A stretch of DNA of 64,000 bases from Flavobacteriales bacterium (GCA_021739695.1 JAIPBM010000005.1:62001-126000), one strand, 5' to 3'. Counted from the stretch's first letter, positions 7,993 to 17,145 are shown. The notes: generated from the letters alone by a model not told the origin. Numbers and translations: made by a program.

Positions 7993-8060
7993 TAAATTAT
8001 GCACCCGCAGCCGTTTAGCATTTATTGGCACACAGAATATGCGCCACTCATAATTTGAAG

Positions 8061-8068
8061 TACATTGG
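8061..8068 (+). promoter_or_regulatory. Possible -7 box for ddl
   Basis: TACATTGG differs from TAnnTTTG at one base and lies 17 bases before the ATG at 8086. It is divergent from the PASTA operon promoter about 70 bases away. Confidence 0.3.
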
Positions 8069-8085
8069 TGCCGTTACATCTCCAA

Positions 8086-9069
8086 ATGAAAAAGACCGTT
8101 GCTATCGTTTTTGGCGGATATTCATCAGAATGGGTGATTTCTGAAATGAGCGCCAAGGTTGTTCACAAACACCTCGATTCCCTCAAGTACAATTTATATC
8201 TGGTCCGAATTGCCAAAGATGGCTGGACCGTCAATTTAGATGATGGTTCAACGGCTGTTGTTGACCGAAATGATTTTTCGTTTGTTAAGAATGGAAACAA
8301 ACACACATTCGATGTGGTTTTCAACGCCATTCACGGAACGCCAGGCGAAGACGGAAAGCTTCAAGGCTATTGGGACATGCTCGGAATTCCGTACACATCG
8401 CCCGGAGTTCTAGCCTCTTCGCTCACGTTCAGTAAGAGCTATTGCAATGGTTTTCTTCGCCAATTTGATGATGTGAATATTGCCGCTTCGGTGATGGTTA
8501 GAAAAGGAGAGAATGTGGATGCAAAAGCCATCCTCGACAAGGTTGGATTGCCATGTTTCGTTAAGCCGAACAACTTGGGTTCAAGCTTCGGGATTACCAA
8601 ACTGAAGGAAGCCGACAAATTCGGTGAAGCACTGTTCACAGCCTTGGAGAATGATGAAGAAGCCGTGATCGAGCAATTCATCAACGGAATTGAAGTTGCT
8701 AGCGGAGTTTACAGCCACAATGGCGAAGTGATTGCCCTTCCGCTGACCGAGATTGTTTCCAAGAATGAATACTTCGATTATCAAGCGAAGTACGAAGGCG
8801 CCAGCGAGGAAATTACACCAGCACGGATTCCAGATTCGGTTCGTGAGCTGATTCAGGAAACCACTCGTAGAATTTTCAAACGCCTGAAACTGAAAGGCAT
8901 GTCGCGCATCGATTACATTGTTCAAGATGGCGTTCCATACCTGATAGAAGTGAACACGATTCCCGGACTATCCGAAGCAAGCCTGTTACCACAGCAAGTG
9001 GTTTATTCTGGAAAGAGCCTACAGGAATTCTTTGGTCTATTGGTGGAAGATGCCTTAGCGGGAAGCTAG
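8086..9069 (+). CDS. ddl: D-alanine--D-alanine ligase
   Basis: A 327-residue ATP-grasp enzyme joining two D-alanines for peptidoglycan precursors in the cytoplasm. Family marks are MKKTVAIVFGGYSSE at the start, HGTPGEDGKLQGYWDMLGIP, LPCFVKPNNLGSSFGI for ATP binding, and IDYIVQDGVPYLIEVNTIPGL with the metal-binding E-x-N near the C-terminus. The ATG at 8086 is used because it gives the normal N-terminus (IVFGG); an upstream in-frame start at 8065 would add seven unrelated residues. It diverges from the PASTA operon and its 3' end overlaps rdgB by 15 bases. Confidence 0.95.
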   Translation: MKKTVAIVFGGYSSEWVISEMSAKVVHKHLDSLKYNLYLVRIAKDGWTVNLDDGSTAVVDRNDFSFVKNGNKHTFDVVFNAIHGTPGEDGKLQGYWDMLGIPYTSPGVLASSLTFSKSYCNGFLRQFDDVNIAASVMVRKGENVDAKAILDKVGLPCFVKPNNLGSSFGITKLKEADKFGEALFTALENDEEAVIEQFINGIEVASGVYSHNGEVIALPLTEIVSKNEYFDYQAKYEGASEEITPARIPDSVRELIQETTRRIFKRLKLKGMSRIDYIVQDGVPYLIEVNTIPGLSEASLLPQQVVYSGKSLQEFFGLLVEDALAGS

Positions 9070-9630
9070 AAAATCAACCAGTTTCTGCACTGCAAGTCCT
9101 CGGTGACTGATGTCATTCTTCTGCGCCAAGGTCATTTCTGCAAAGGATTCATTGAAACCATTCGGACGAAAGATCGGGTCGTAGCCGAAGCCTTTTTCGC
9201 CATGTTCTTCTGTCAGAATTTCGCCATCCACGCGACCTTCAAAGAAGTGTTCTTCCCCATTTAAAATAAGACTGATAACGGTTCTGAAACAGGCCGACCG
9301 GTCTTCTGCCCCTTTCATCTTCGCAAGCACTTTATCCATATTATCCTGAAAAGAACAGCCTTCGCCAGCGTATCGTGCTGAATAAACGCCAGGCTCACCG
9401 TTCAAGGCCGAAATCTCCAAACCTGTGTCGTCCGAAAAGCAGTTTTTCCCTGTTCGTTCAAACACGTAGCGCGATTTAATGCTGGCGTTCGCATCCAAGG
9501 TTTCGCCTGTTTCAGGAATGTCAACTTCTCCTAAAACATCCTTTAATAATAGTACGGTGAATTCCTTCGGCAACTTGGACCGGACCTCCTCCAACTTGTG
9601 TGCATTATTGCTTGCAAAAACGATTTCCAT
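9055..9630 (-). CDS. rdgB: Non-canonical purine NTP pyrophosphatase (RdgB/HAM1)
   Basis: A 191-residue Ham1-family enzyme that hydrolyses ITP, dITP and XTP to monophosphates, keeping deaminated purines out of nucleic acids. Visible motifs are MEIVFASNNAHKLEEV (substrate binding), FSDDTGLEISALNGEPGVYSARY (catalytic Asp, metal site) and GFGYDPIFRP followed by SHRG (base recognition). Length is normal for the family. The ATG at 9630 gives the standard start. The 3' end overlaps ddl by 15 bases on the opposite strand, with no terminator between them. Confidence 0.95.
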   Translation of the reverse strand: MEIVFASNNAHKLEEVRSKLPKEFTVLLLKDVLGEVDIPETGETLDANASIKSRYVFERTGKNCFSDDTGLEISALNGEPGVYSARYAGEGCSFQDNMDKVLAKMKGAEDRSACFRTVISLILNGEEHFFEGRVDGEILTEEHGEKGFGYDPIFRPNGFNESFAEMTLAQKNDISHRGLAVQKLVDFLASR

Positions 9631-9734
9631 GCCGTGAAGGTAAAATGAGAAAAGGGGGAAATGAAAAAAGTAGCAGTCGTTTTCTCCTTTTTCCTTTTCC
9701 CGTTTTTCCTAGTCGGTCTTCGTTACTTAGCAGC

Positions 9735-11375
9735 ATGGATTTTCTGAAGAACAATCGTTTGGCGCTGCACCTCTTTATGGGCGTGCTTCTGACGATGATC
9801 TATCCAATGCAAGAACTGTTCTCTGGCAATCAGAACATCTATTTTCTGTGGGGAATGGCCGATCTGCTGCCGAATGCTTTTACTGCCGACCCACTGCTCA
9901 ATTCTCCCGATCCGTATCCACTTTTCAGTTGGCTCATCTCTATTTTTCCCGTTCAGTTTCTTGTAGTTTGGACAGGCTTTCTGTACATCCTTCTGAATGC
10001 GGTTTACTCCTTTTCGCTCTTCGGAATTGCTAATCAAGTGGCTGGAATCTATTATCAGAAAAGTCGCCTTTTTTCCTTTTTCGCTTTTTTCCTTTTTCTC
10101 CATACTTCTCCCATTTGGGGAACATACTTCAAATTGATTGCTGATGTTGACCTCCGTTGGGTCTGGGACAGCGGCATTGCCGAGCAAGGTGTGCTGCGTG
10201 GTTATTTGCAACCGAGTGTGTTCGGGGTTTTTCTGTTGCTGAGTTTCTACTTCGCTTCGCGGAGAAATTTCGCAGCAGCCATTTTATCCATCGCGCCAGC
10301 CGCTGCCATCCACGCCAACTACCTTTTTCTTGGCGGAATATTGACCCTTATTTATTTGCTTCAAGCCCGGTTTGAACGCAGATCAATCATTGCTTCAGCG
10401 CTTTTATTGCTGATGGCTCTGCCCTACTCTATCTATGTATTAAATCACTTTTTACTGCTTGATGCCGACACGAAAAACGCCATCAACCAAGCTGTGATGG
10501 CAGGATATGAAAGCAACATTCACATCAATCCAAGTAATTGGCTTAACGCGAAGTTCTTCTTGCAATTGGGCGTGTTACTAATTGGTTTGATAGCCATTTG
10601 GAACACGCGTTTCCGAACGCTGTTTCTCAGCATGTTGGGCATTGCGGTAACGCTGACAGCAATTGCTTACGCAACCGACAACACAACGTTGATCAGTCTG
10701 AATCCGTGGCGGTTTTCCATTTTACTGATTCCTGTTTCGGTAGTCGCTATTCTTTCCAAAATTGTGGAAAGCGGACTTTGGAATTTACTTCGTCCGACAT
10801 CTATTGCAGTAATCGGAAGCGTCTGTGTGATGCTGGTCTATTATCGTGTTTTCGGCAACGCATCAGGTGCTTTTCACAATCAATGGTTGATGATTCATTC
10901 TGCGTTAACCGCAGGAACCGTAACGATTATCATTCTACTCGCAAAGCGCGAATGGTTCTCGAAATTGCTGGAACCTCTTCTGGTCATCGCGTTGCTGGTA
11001 GTTGGAACGACTGACATTTTCGTTGAACGATCAACCAAAGAAAACGCTGAGCAATTCCAAGCAATTACCAACCTCAAAGGCAGCGAACCGAACACAACTT
11101 ACATCATTCCGCCTGATTGGACTTCCTTTAGAATGAATGCAGAAAAAGCTGTTTTTGTGGATGAAAATCTGGTTTATGGCCCAGCCTTGCCGAGTTTGAT
11201 GCAGCGATTGGAAATGGCTACAATTGCTTCTGAAACCAACGACTATTCGGAGATTTTAGATTCAATTCCATTCGGTACATCCGTAAAACTGATTGCTCCA
11301 AATAATCAAGTTATCGAAGCTGCGATTTCAAACGAACACACCACAGCAAACTACACCTGTTACGTTCTGCGGTAA
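9735..11375 (+). CDS. Polytopic membrane protein of unknown function
   Basis: A 546-residue, very hydrophobic protein with roughly ten or more predicted membrane helices and a hydrophilic C-terminal stretch of about 110 residues. The arrangement, with an N-terminal loop rich in acidic and aromatic residues after the first helix (WGMADLLPNAFTADPLL), recalls GT-C-type glycosyltransferases or DUF6798-like proteins, but I cannot assign it. The ATG at 9735 starts at a hydrophobic N-terminus; an in-frame extension back to 9600 runs through a low-complexity purine/pyrimidine tract and overlaps the rdgB start. It opens the polysaccharide cluster and is 27 bases before the first ABC-2 permease, which has its own -7 box. 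Confidence 0.7.
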   Translation: MDFLKNNRLALHLFMGVLLTMIYPMQELFSGNQNIYFLWGMADLLPNAFTADPLLNSPDPYPLFSWLISIFPVQFLVVWTGFLYILLNAVYSFSLFGIANQVAGIYYQKSRLFSFFAFFLFLHTSPIWGTYFKLIADVDLRWVWDSGIAEQGVLRGYLQPSVFGVFLLLSFYFASRRNFAAAILSIAPAAAIHANYLFLGGILTLIYLLQARFERRSIIASALLLLMALPYSIYVLNHFLLLDADTKNAINQAVMAGYESNIHINPSNWLNAKFFLQLGVLLIGLIAIWNTRFRTLFLSMLGIAVTLTAIAYATDNTTLISLNPWRFSILLIPVSVVAILSKIVESGLWNLLRPTSIAVIGSVCVMLVYYRVFGNASGAFHNQWLMIHSALTAGTVTIIILLAKREWFSKLLEPLLVIALLVVGTTDIFVERSTKENAEQFQAITNLKGSEPNTTYIIPPDWTSFRMNAEKAVFVDENLVYGPALPSLMQRLEMATIASETNDYSEILDSIPFGTSVKLIAPNNQVIEAAISNEHTTANYTCYVLR

Positions 11376-11389
11376 TGCAGCCGCAATCG

Positions 11390-11397
11390 TACTTTTG
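11390..11397 (+). promoter_or_regulatory. -7 box directly before the first wzm-like gene
   Basis: TACTTTTG matches TAnnTTTG exactly and ends 5 bases before the ATG at 11403, so the transcript should be leaderless or nearly so. Confidence 0.45.
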
Positions 11398-11402
11398 AGC
11401 AA

Positions 11403-12236
11403 ATGGCCGCACCGAAACCTGTTCGTTACATCCGCCCAAACCAGCCGTTTTCGGATTGGCTCAAGCAACTGATCGACAGGCGCGAAACACTGTGGTTCTT
11501 CATTTGGAAAGACCTGAAAGTGCAGTATCAGAAACCCATTTTCGGGCTGCTTTGGTCCGTTTTCCAACCACTGGTCTATTTCGGTATCATCTTATCCGTG
11601 GTGAAGTTTTCTGGCAGAACGGCAAGTGTTTCCGAAATGCCATTTTCACTCTATCTCATCAGCGGATTGTCCATTTGGAATTTCACTACCTCTAGCATTT
11701 TGGGTGCGGTGAACAGCATCCAATCCAACGCGGGCATCATAAGCAAATCATTCTTTCCAAGATTCTATCTCATCCTCTCGCCTATTCTCAAAAGCACACT
11801 CGATCTGCTCATTATGTTGTTGATCGTTTTCGCGCTTGCCTTGTATATGCAACAACCGATCACATTCAGCACTATCGGTTTTTTAATCACTTCGATCATG
11901 TTCGTTTGGACAACCACACTTGGTTGGTCGGCCATTGCGGCCAGTTTGGTGGTAAGCAACCGCCATATCCGACATGCCATTCCCGTTTTGCTGTACGCAA
12001 TGATATTTGCGCTGCCTGTCTTCTATTCGATGCAGAAAATCGACAATCAAGCGCTGCAAACCATTTATCAATTCAATCCAATTGCTGGCGCGATGGATTT
12101 CTTGCGAAGCGGTTTCGGAATGGAATCGCTTTCAATAATGACGATGGCATCTTGGTCGCTTCAATCGTTGATCTGGCTCATAATCGGAATCATCGTTTTC
12201 CGTAGAACCGAAAAAACCTTAGCCGATAAGGTATGA
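11403..12236 (+). CDS. Polysaccharide ABC transporter permease (Wzm-like), copy 1
   Basis: A 277-residue ABC-2 type membrane subunit with about six helices. The conserved N-terminal cytoplasmic entry (LIDRRETLWFFIWKDLKVQYQKPIFGLLWSV) and the C-terminal FNPIAGAMDFLRSGF are typical of Wzm/TagG/KpsM permeases, which form a dimeric channel moving undecaprenyl-linked glycans across the inner membrane. Its stop overlaps the start of the ATPase gene by 4 bases (ATGA), so the two are translationally coupled and form a complete exporter. A second, divergent pair lies at 17176-19298. Confidence 0.92.
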   Translation: MAAPKPVRYIRPNQPFSDWLKQLIDRRETLWFFIWKDLKVQYQKPIFGLLWSVFQPLVYFGIILSVVKFSGRTASVSEMPFSLYLISGLSIWNFTTSSILGAVNSIQSNAGIISKSFFPRFYLILSPILKSTLDLLIMLLIVFALALYMQQPITFSTIGFLITSIMFVWTTTLGWSAIAASLVVSNRHIRHAIPVLLYAMIFALPVFYSMQKIDNQALQTIYQFNPIAGAMDFLRSGFGMESLSIMTMASWSLQSLIWLIIGIIVFRRTEKTLADKV

Positions 12237-13324
12237 AAGTGGTTACTGCACATGGCCTTTCGAAATCGTACTGCCTCAAAACGGAGGGCGAGCGGGAATT
12301 CCATGCGCTGAAAAACATTTCGTTTGAGGTGAACAAAGGCGAAACCATCGGCATTATCGGACAGAACGGAGCTGGGAAAAGCACCCTGCTGAAGATGCTT
12401 TCTGGCATTACACTGCCCACTTCGGGCGAAGCAAAAGTGGTCGGTTCATTCTCCAGTCTGCTGGAAGTCGGAACGGGATTTCATCCGGATCTAAGCGGCC
12501 GGGACAACATCTTTTTGAACGCTTCCATACTCGGAATCTCTCGAAAAGAAGTGCAGACCGAAATGGTGAATATCGTTGCATTTTCGGGTGTGGAAAAGTT
12601 CATCGACCAGCCGCTACGCACCTACTCCAGCGGCATGAAACTACGCTTGGCGTTTTCCATCATCGCGCATCTCAAAACCGACATTATTGCGTTGGATGAA
12701 GTATTGGCCGTGGGCGATTCGATGTTCCAAGTGAAATGTATGGAACGCATCTTCGATTTCAAACAGCAAGGCAGAACCATTCTGTTCGTTTCGCACAACT
12801 TGAGCGCAGTGAAAAAACTCTGCGAACGCACAATTGTGCTTAAAGCTGGCGAAATCGTTTTTGATGGACCGACAGAGGAAGCCGTTAGGTTTTATTTAGA
12901 ATCGAATCGCGTTCAATCGAATCTTGGCGATAACCAATTCATCCGTTCGATTGACGTTTCGGCAACTGATAAAACCGGAATAATTGAACTTGAAATAGAT
13001 AATATTTCTTCTGATTCGGAACTCGATCTTGGCATCAACATCAGCACACTAGATGGCTTACCGTTGTATCATTTCAGCAATCGATTCATCGGAAAAACGC
13101 TTGTTCCTAAAAACGGCAAACTCCGGCTGCAATTGACCTTCAACCAGCAGCTGAAAGCTGCCAATTACAGCGTTTCTGTACATCTCGGTCAGAACGAGCA
13201 GCAACTTTTGTGGCAAGAGAACGTTGCCACGCTGACCGTACCGCCTTACACGCCTTACGGATTCCACAATCCTGACGCGATTCAAGGGCCGATCATCACT
13301 CAATTCGACATAAACGAAGTGTGA
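12233..13324 (+). CDS. Polysaccharide ABC transporter ATPase (Wzt-like), copy 1
   Basis: A 363-residue ATPase. The first 230 or so residues are the nucleotide-binding domain with Walker A GIIGQNGAGKST, signature YSSGMKLRLAF and Walker B IIALDEVLAVGD. The remaining 130 residues form a beta-rich C-terminal extension of the kind Wzt proteins use to recognise a modified end of the O-glycan before export, which suggests length or end control for this glycan. Its start overlaps the permease by 4 bases, and its stop shares one base with the start of the next glycosyltransferase gene (TGATG). Confidence 0.92.
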   Translation: MKVVTAHGLSKSYCLKTEGEREFHALKNISFEVNKGETIGIIGQNGAGKSTLLKMLSGITLPTSGEAKVVGSFSSLLEVGTGFHPDLSGRDNIFLNASILGISRKEVQTEMVNIVAFSGVEKFIDQPLRTYSSGMKLRLAFSIIAHLKTDIIALDEVLAVGDSMFQVKCMERIFDFKQQGRTILFVSHNLSAVKKLCERTIVLKAGEIVFDGPTEEAVRFYLESNRVQSNLGDNQFIRSIDVSATDKTGIIELEIDNISSDSELDLGINISTLDGLPLYHFSNRFIGKTLVPKNGKLRLQLTFNQQLKAANYSVSVHLGQNEQQLLWQENVATLTVPPYTPYGFHNPDAIQGPIITQFDINEV

Positions 13325-15273
13325 TGGAAACGCCTGTTCTATTGCTGGTCTACAATCGCCCACGGCAGACCGAAAAGGTGCTTTTGCGCTTACAGCAATG
13401 CGGAATTTCCAACATTTTCGTTTCTGCGGATGGACCGAAAAACACATGCGACAGAAAACGGATCGATGAAGTGAAATCCGTCCTAAACCGATTCGATTCC
13501 ATCATCAAACACAAACGATTTTCAGAGAAGAATCTTGGTTGTAAAAACGGTGTCCTTTCAGGCATCAGTTGGTTTTTCGACCAAGTTGATGAAGGCATCA
13601 TTCTGGAAGACGATTGTCTGCCAAATCCGCACTTTTTTCCGTTCATCAACCACATGCTTCACCGCTATCGCGATGAACAGAAAGTGATGATGGTTAGCGG
13701 CAACAATCCGCTTGGCAGTTGGCAAACGGAAGGGGGCCATTTCCTCTCGCGCATTGGTCCAATTTGGGGTTGGGCAACCTGGAAAAACCGCTGGCAAGGA
13801 TTCAATCCTGAACTTCCGGAGTTCGATAAATTCGTTTTGAATCGTGGTTTTGAACGTGCTTTCGGTCCTACGAAATTGACTTCTTCAAGAATTGACCTGA
13901 CCAGAAAATCGCTGCGTGAAGAAATCGATACCTGGGATTACCAATGGAATGCACACATCTTAATGAACCACGGATTAGCGGTTATTCCAGAACAGAACTT
14001 GGTCGAAAACATCGGTTTTAATTCCGATGGAACAAACATTCGATCGAAACCGAATTGGATCTCAAATACCATTTCGAATGAACCGATAGAAATAGACTCG
14101 CGGCCGATTGAAATTGACCGCGAATATGAAATGGAATGGGAACTGGCCAGAAAATCGAATTCCCCTGCAAGCGAATCTTCATTGTCGTTTGAAGAAAAAG
14201 GGAAAACGGAAAAACGGAAGCTTCGAGTTCTGCTCATCAATTCCACCGATGTTGGCGGTGGCGCAGAGAAAATCGCTCTTACGCTGCATCAACAGTTATT
14301 GTCTCTTGGGCATGATTCCAATCTACTGGTTCAAGTCAAGAAATCTGAACTTGATTCGATTGAAGAAATAGAAGATTGGAAATCGCAGATCAGCAGTTTT
14401 AAACCCGATGTGATTCACGTTCATAACCTGCATGGAACTTCCATTCCGTTAAATGAATTCTCAGATTTCGTTCAAGAGATTCCCGTTCTTTTCACGCTTC
14501 ACGATTCCTGGCTTGCTTCAGGTAGTACCGAACACCCATTTGAACAGAATTCTTCCAAGTTGGATTTATTGGAATTGAAAGCTTGGAAGAAGGAATTCCT
14601 ACAACGACATGAGGCAATTCTCAACAGCAATTTCAGATTTGCCGCACCAAGCCAATGGATGCGCGAATTATTGTTCCACGCACATGGAATTCGTCCATTT
14701 TATGTTCCTAACGCAATTGAAAATGTCCTTTCTGCGGAAGTTCAGATTCCTTCTGATCGGTTCATCTTATTCGTTGCAAATAGACCGGAAACAAATCCGT
14801 ATAAGGATTTCGCAACACTGAAAAAAGCTTGGAAGAAAGCCAATGAAAAGATTGGAGTAAATGGTTGTGACTTGATTGTTCTGGGTGGAAATCAAACAAC
14901 TGAAAAGATTGGAGACCACTCCATGTTCGTTCTCGAAAAGCAAACATCTGAACAGGTCAGTGCTTTCATGGAACGGTCACTTTTTATTGTTCAGGCCAGT
15001 TTACAAGACAATGCTCCGCTCACCATTTTGGAAGCTCACGCAGCCGGAAAGAAAGTGGTCGCTTCGCTGGTTGGAGGAATTCCAGAGTTGATGGATGAGG
15101 AAAATCTAGATTGGCTTTACGAAGCTGAAAACGCTGATGATCTTTGCGAAAAGCTGATTGCCGCATTGAGTTCAGAAGCAAGAGACAGAGAGATAAGAGA
15201 CAAGAAAAAGTGTTCTGTAGAATCGATGGTGAACACGTATCTTGGTCATTACCTGAATTTAATGGATGCCTGA
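13324..15273 (+). CDS. Two-domain glycosyltransferase: GT-A-type domain fused to GT4 domain
   Basis: A 649-residue fusion. Residues 1 to about 270 form a GT-A nucleotide-sugar domain (PVLLLVYNRPRQTEKVL, then ILEDDCLPNP as the likely DxD metal site, and WGWATWKNRW). Residues about 300-649 are a GT-B family 4 transferase (LLINSTDVGGGAEKIALTL at the N-terminus, LFVANRPETNPYKDF and TILEAHAAGKKVVAS near the donor site). A lysine-rich linker (EEKGKTEKRK) lies at the junction, encoded by an almost pure purine tract. Such a protein could add two sugars in succession. The start is ATG 13324, sharing one base with the Wzt stop; GTG at 13321 is the alternative. Confidence 0.85.
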   Translation: METPVLLLVYNRPRQTEKVLLRLQQCGISNIFVSADGPKNTCDRKRIDEVKSVLNRFDSIIKHKRFSEKNLGCKNGVLSGISWFFDQVDEGIILEDDCLPNPHFFPFINHMLHRYRDEQKVMMVSGNNPLGSWQTEGGHFLSRIGPIWGWATWKNRWQGFNPELPEFDKFVLNRGFERAFGPTKLTSSRIDLTRKSLREEIDTWDYQWNAHILMNHGLAVIPEQNLVENIGFNSDGTNIRSKPNWISNTISNEPIEIDSRPIEIDREYEMEWELARKSNSPASESSLSFEEKGKTEKRKLRVLLINSTDVGGGAEKIALTLHQQLLSLGHDSNLLVQVKKSELDSIEEIEDWKSQISSFKPDVIHVHNLHGTSIPLNEFSDFVQEIPVLFTLHDSWLASGSTEHPFEQNSSKLDLLELKAWKKEFLQRHEAILNSNFRFAAPSQWMRELLFHAHGIRPFYVPNAIENVLSAEVQIPSDRFILFVANRPETNPYKDFATLKKAWKKANEKIGVNGCDLIVLGGNQTTEKIGDHSMFVLEKQTSEQVSAFMERSLFIVQASLQDNAPLTILEAHAAGKKVVASLVGGIPELMDEENLDWLYEAENADDLCEKLIAALSSEARDREIRDKKKCSVESMVNTYLGHYLNLMDA

Positions 15274-16207
15274 TTTTTCCATCATAACGCCTGTGCTCAA
15301 TCAAGCCTCAACCATCGAGAAATGCATCGAGTCGGTTGCTTCGCAGAATGTTGATGTGGAACATATCATTGTTGATGGTGGAAGCACTGACGGTACGGTT
15401 GACATCATCCGAAAACATGAAAGCAAACTGGCGTTTTGGGTGAGCGAGAAAGATTGCGGACAAAGCCACGCCATCAATAAAGGATTGGAACGTGCTACCG
15501 GAACATGGTTCAATTGGCTGAATGCAGATGATCAACTGACTGAGGATTCACTAAAAACTGTTTTAGAAACGGCAAAATCAGACTCAAAAGTGGTCATTGG
15601 CAAATGCCGACACATCAATCAGAATGACGAAAACCTTGACGAAGGTTCAGCGCGCATTTGGAATTCTTTGGAAGCAACTTTAGGCAACTATAGCATGGGT
15701 CAGCCTTCCGTTTTTTACCGAACTGAACTTGTGAAGGAATTGAACGGTTTGAACGAAAACCTCCACTTGTGTCTGGATATGGATCTGTGGTTTCGTTTTC
15801 TGCTAAAGCATGGTCAGAATCAAATTAAAACTACAGCGAAGGTTCTGTCCAAGTTTTTGGTGCACGATGATTCGAAGTCCAGTCTACAGGCAGAAAAAAT
15901 GAGATCCGAGAAATACGGAATCTATCACGCTTTGCTTTCAAAGTTTGAACTTCCAACTATTCTCAAAGAGTTCTTTTCTGATTATCCGATTCCAAATTCC
16001 GTTCAGTATGCATTGACTACAGAACTGAACAAGAACGAACTTCTCTCTCATTTTGCTTGGCACTTGATGGTTGATGCCTACGGTAAAAAGCAACATGCGA
16101 CATGTTCGGCCTATTTTGATGTTGTCAAAAAAGGAGCGCGGCTTTCTAGAGTAGAAAATTTGGAATGGAAAGCACGCATTGCTTCCGCAAAAATTCTGAA
16201 AGCATGA
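15266..16207 (+). CDS. Glycosyltransferase family 2
   Basis: A 313-residue GT-A glycosyltransferase. The donor domain is clear: FSIITPVLNQASTIEKCIES at the N-terminus, VDGGSTDGT, GQSHAINKGLERATG and WLNADDQL as the metal-binding DxD equivalent. The C-terminal third probably binds the acceptor. It acts on the cytoplasmic face in glycan assembly; donor and linkage cannot be told. The start lies inside the end of the upstream fusion gene (8-base overlap), and the stop overlaps the next glycosyltransferase as ATGA. Confidence 0.9.
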   Translation: MPDFSIITPVLNQASTIEKCIESVASQNVDVEHIIVDGGSTDGTVDIIRKHESKLAFWVSEKDCGQSHAINKGLERATGTWFNWLNADDQLTEDSLKTVLETAKSDSKVVIGKCRHINQNDENLDEGSARIWNSLEATLGNYSMGQPSVFYRTELVKELNGLNENLHLCLDMDLWFRFLLKHGQNQIKTTAKVLSKFLVHDDSKSSLQAEKMRSEKYGIYHALLSKFELPTILKEFFSDYPIPNSVQYALTTELNKNELLSHFAWHLMVDAYGKKQHATCSAYFDVVKKGARLSRVENLEWKARIASAKILKA

Positions 16208-17145
16208 GTGACCAGCCTTTGGTGAGCGTGCTGATGCCTGCCTACAACGCAGAGAAATTCGTTGCAGAAGCGGTCAAATCCATTCTCAATCAGGATCATG
16301 AAAACTGGGAATTGCTCATTCTGGATGATGCCAGCACTGATTCAACCTTGGCAATTGCTAACTCAATCAATGACGAGCGAATCAAGGTCTTTCGAAACGA
16401 TGAAAACCGTGGTTATCTGCTCTCATGTAACGAGCTATTTGAAAAAGCAAGTGGTGATTTCATCACGTTTTTAGATGCAGATGATACTTGCGCAGCAAAT
16501 AGACTTTCCGTTTGCGTCCAAGAATTTATCAATCAACCAGACCTAGATTTCCTGACTACGGATCATACACGAATCAATGACTCTGGGAATCAACTTTCCG
16601 AACGTCTGGTTTCTGTCGATTATGACCGATACGCTTCCGAACCAAGCTACTATCCTACCATCTGCTGTGCAGCCATATTTCTACGTAAAGAACTGTTGCA
16701 AAAGGTCGGTGGTTATCATCCGTTCTTCAAAGAAATCGGGGGCGAAGATTACCATTGGCTATTTCAATTAAGCAGAAACGGAAAGGGTACTCACGTTAAA
16801 AGATCGTTGTATTTCTATCGCACACACAGACATCAAACACATCTTAAAAACACCAATCCGCTTAAGTATTTTGCAAAAGACATCGATCAGGAAATCCGAA
16901 GCTCCGTGCTGATGGGTGATGATGTACTTGAGAATGACGAAAAATTAGGCATAAAGTGGAATGAATTCGTTTCGAAGCATCCCTCAGAACTCTATTTGAG
17001 AAAAGCTTCCGAGGCATTGAACCTCAACCAAAACTCCGATTTCCTTCAAGCCTTAGCCAAGGCAGTATTTTCATGGCCGCCAAGTTTTAAAATTATAAAA
17101 AAAGCAAGCTATTTGGCCTATTCAAAACTTGCGCGAATCACGTAG
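16204..17145 (+). CDS. Glycosyltransferase family 2
   Basis: A 313-residue GT-A family 2 enzyme: LVSVLMPAYNAEKFVAEAV at the N-terminus, LDDASTDST, and ITFLDADDTC as the metal-binding site. The C-terminal 100 residues are helical and variable. The ATG at 16204 forms an ATGA overlap with the previous gene and gives a normal family N-terminus; an in-frame upstream start at 16165 lies inside that gene. The last gene of this run, it is followed by a -7 box for the second export pair. Confidence 0.9.
   Translation: MSDQPLVSVLMPAYNAEKFVAEAVKSILNQDHENWELLILDDASTDSTLAIANSINDERIKVFRNDENRGYLLSCNELFEKASGDFITFLDADDTCAANRLSVCVQEFINQPDLDFLTTDHTRINDSGNQLSERLVSVDYDRYASEPSYYPTICCAAIFLRKELLQKVGGYHPFFKEIGGEDYHWLFQLSRNGKGTHVKRSLYFYRTHRHQTHLKNTNPLKYFAKDIDQEIRSSVLMGDDVLENDEKLGIKWNEFVSKHPSELYLRKASEALNLNQNSDFLQALAKAVFSWPPSFKIIKKASYLAYSKLARIT

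Noticed and set aside
9600-9734. N-terminal extension of the membrane protein gene starting at 9600
   Set aside because: It would run through a low-complexity purine/pyrimidine tract, overlap the rdgB start and put 45 charged residues before the first helix.
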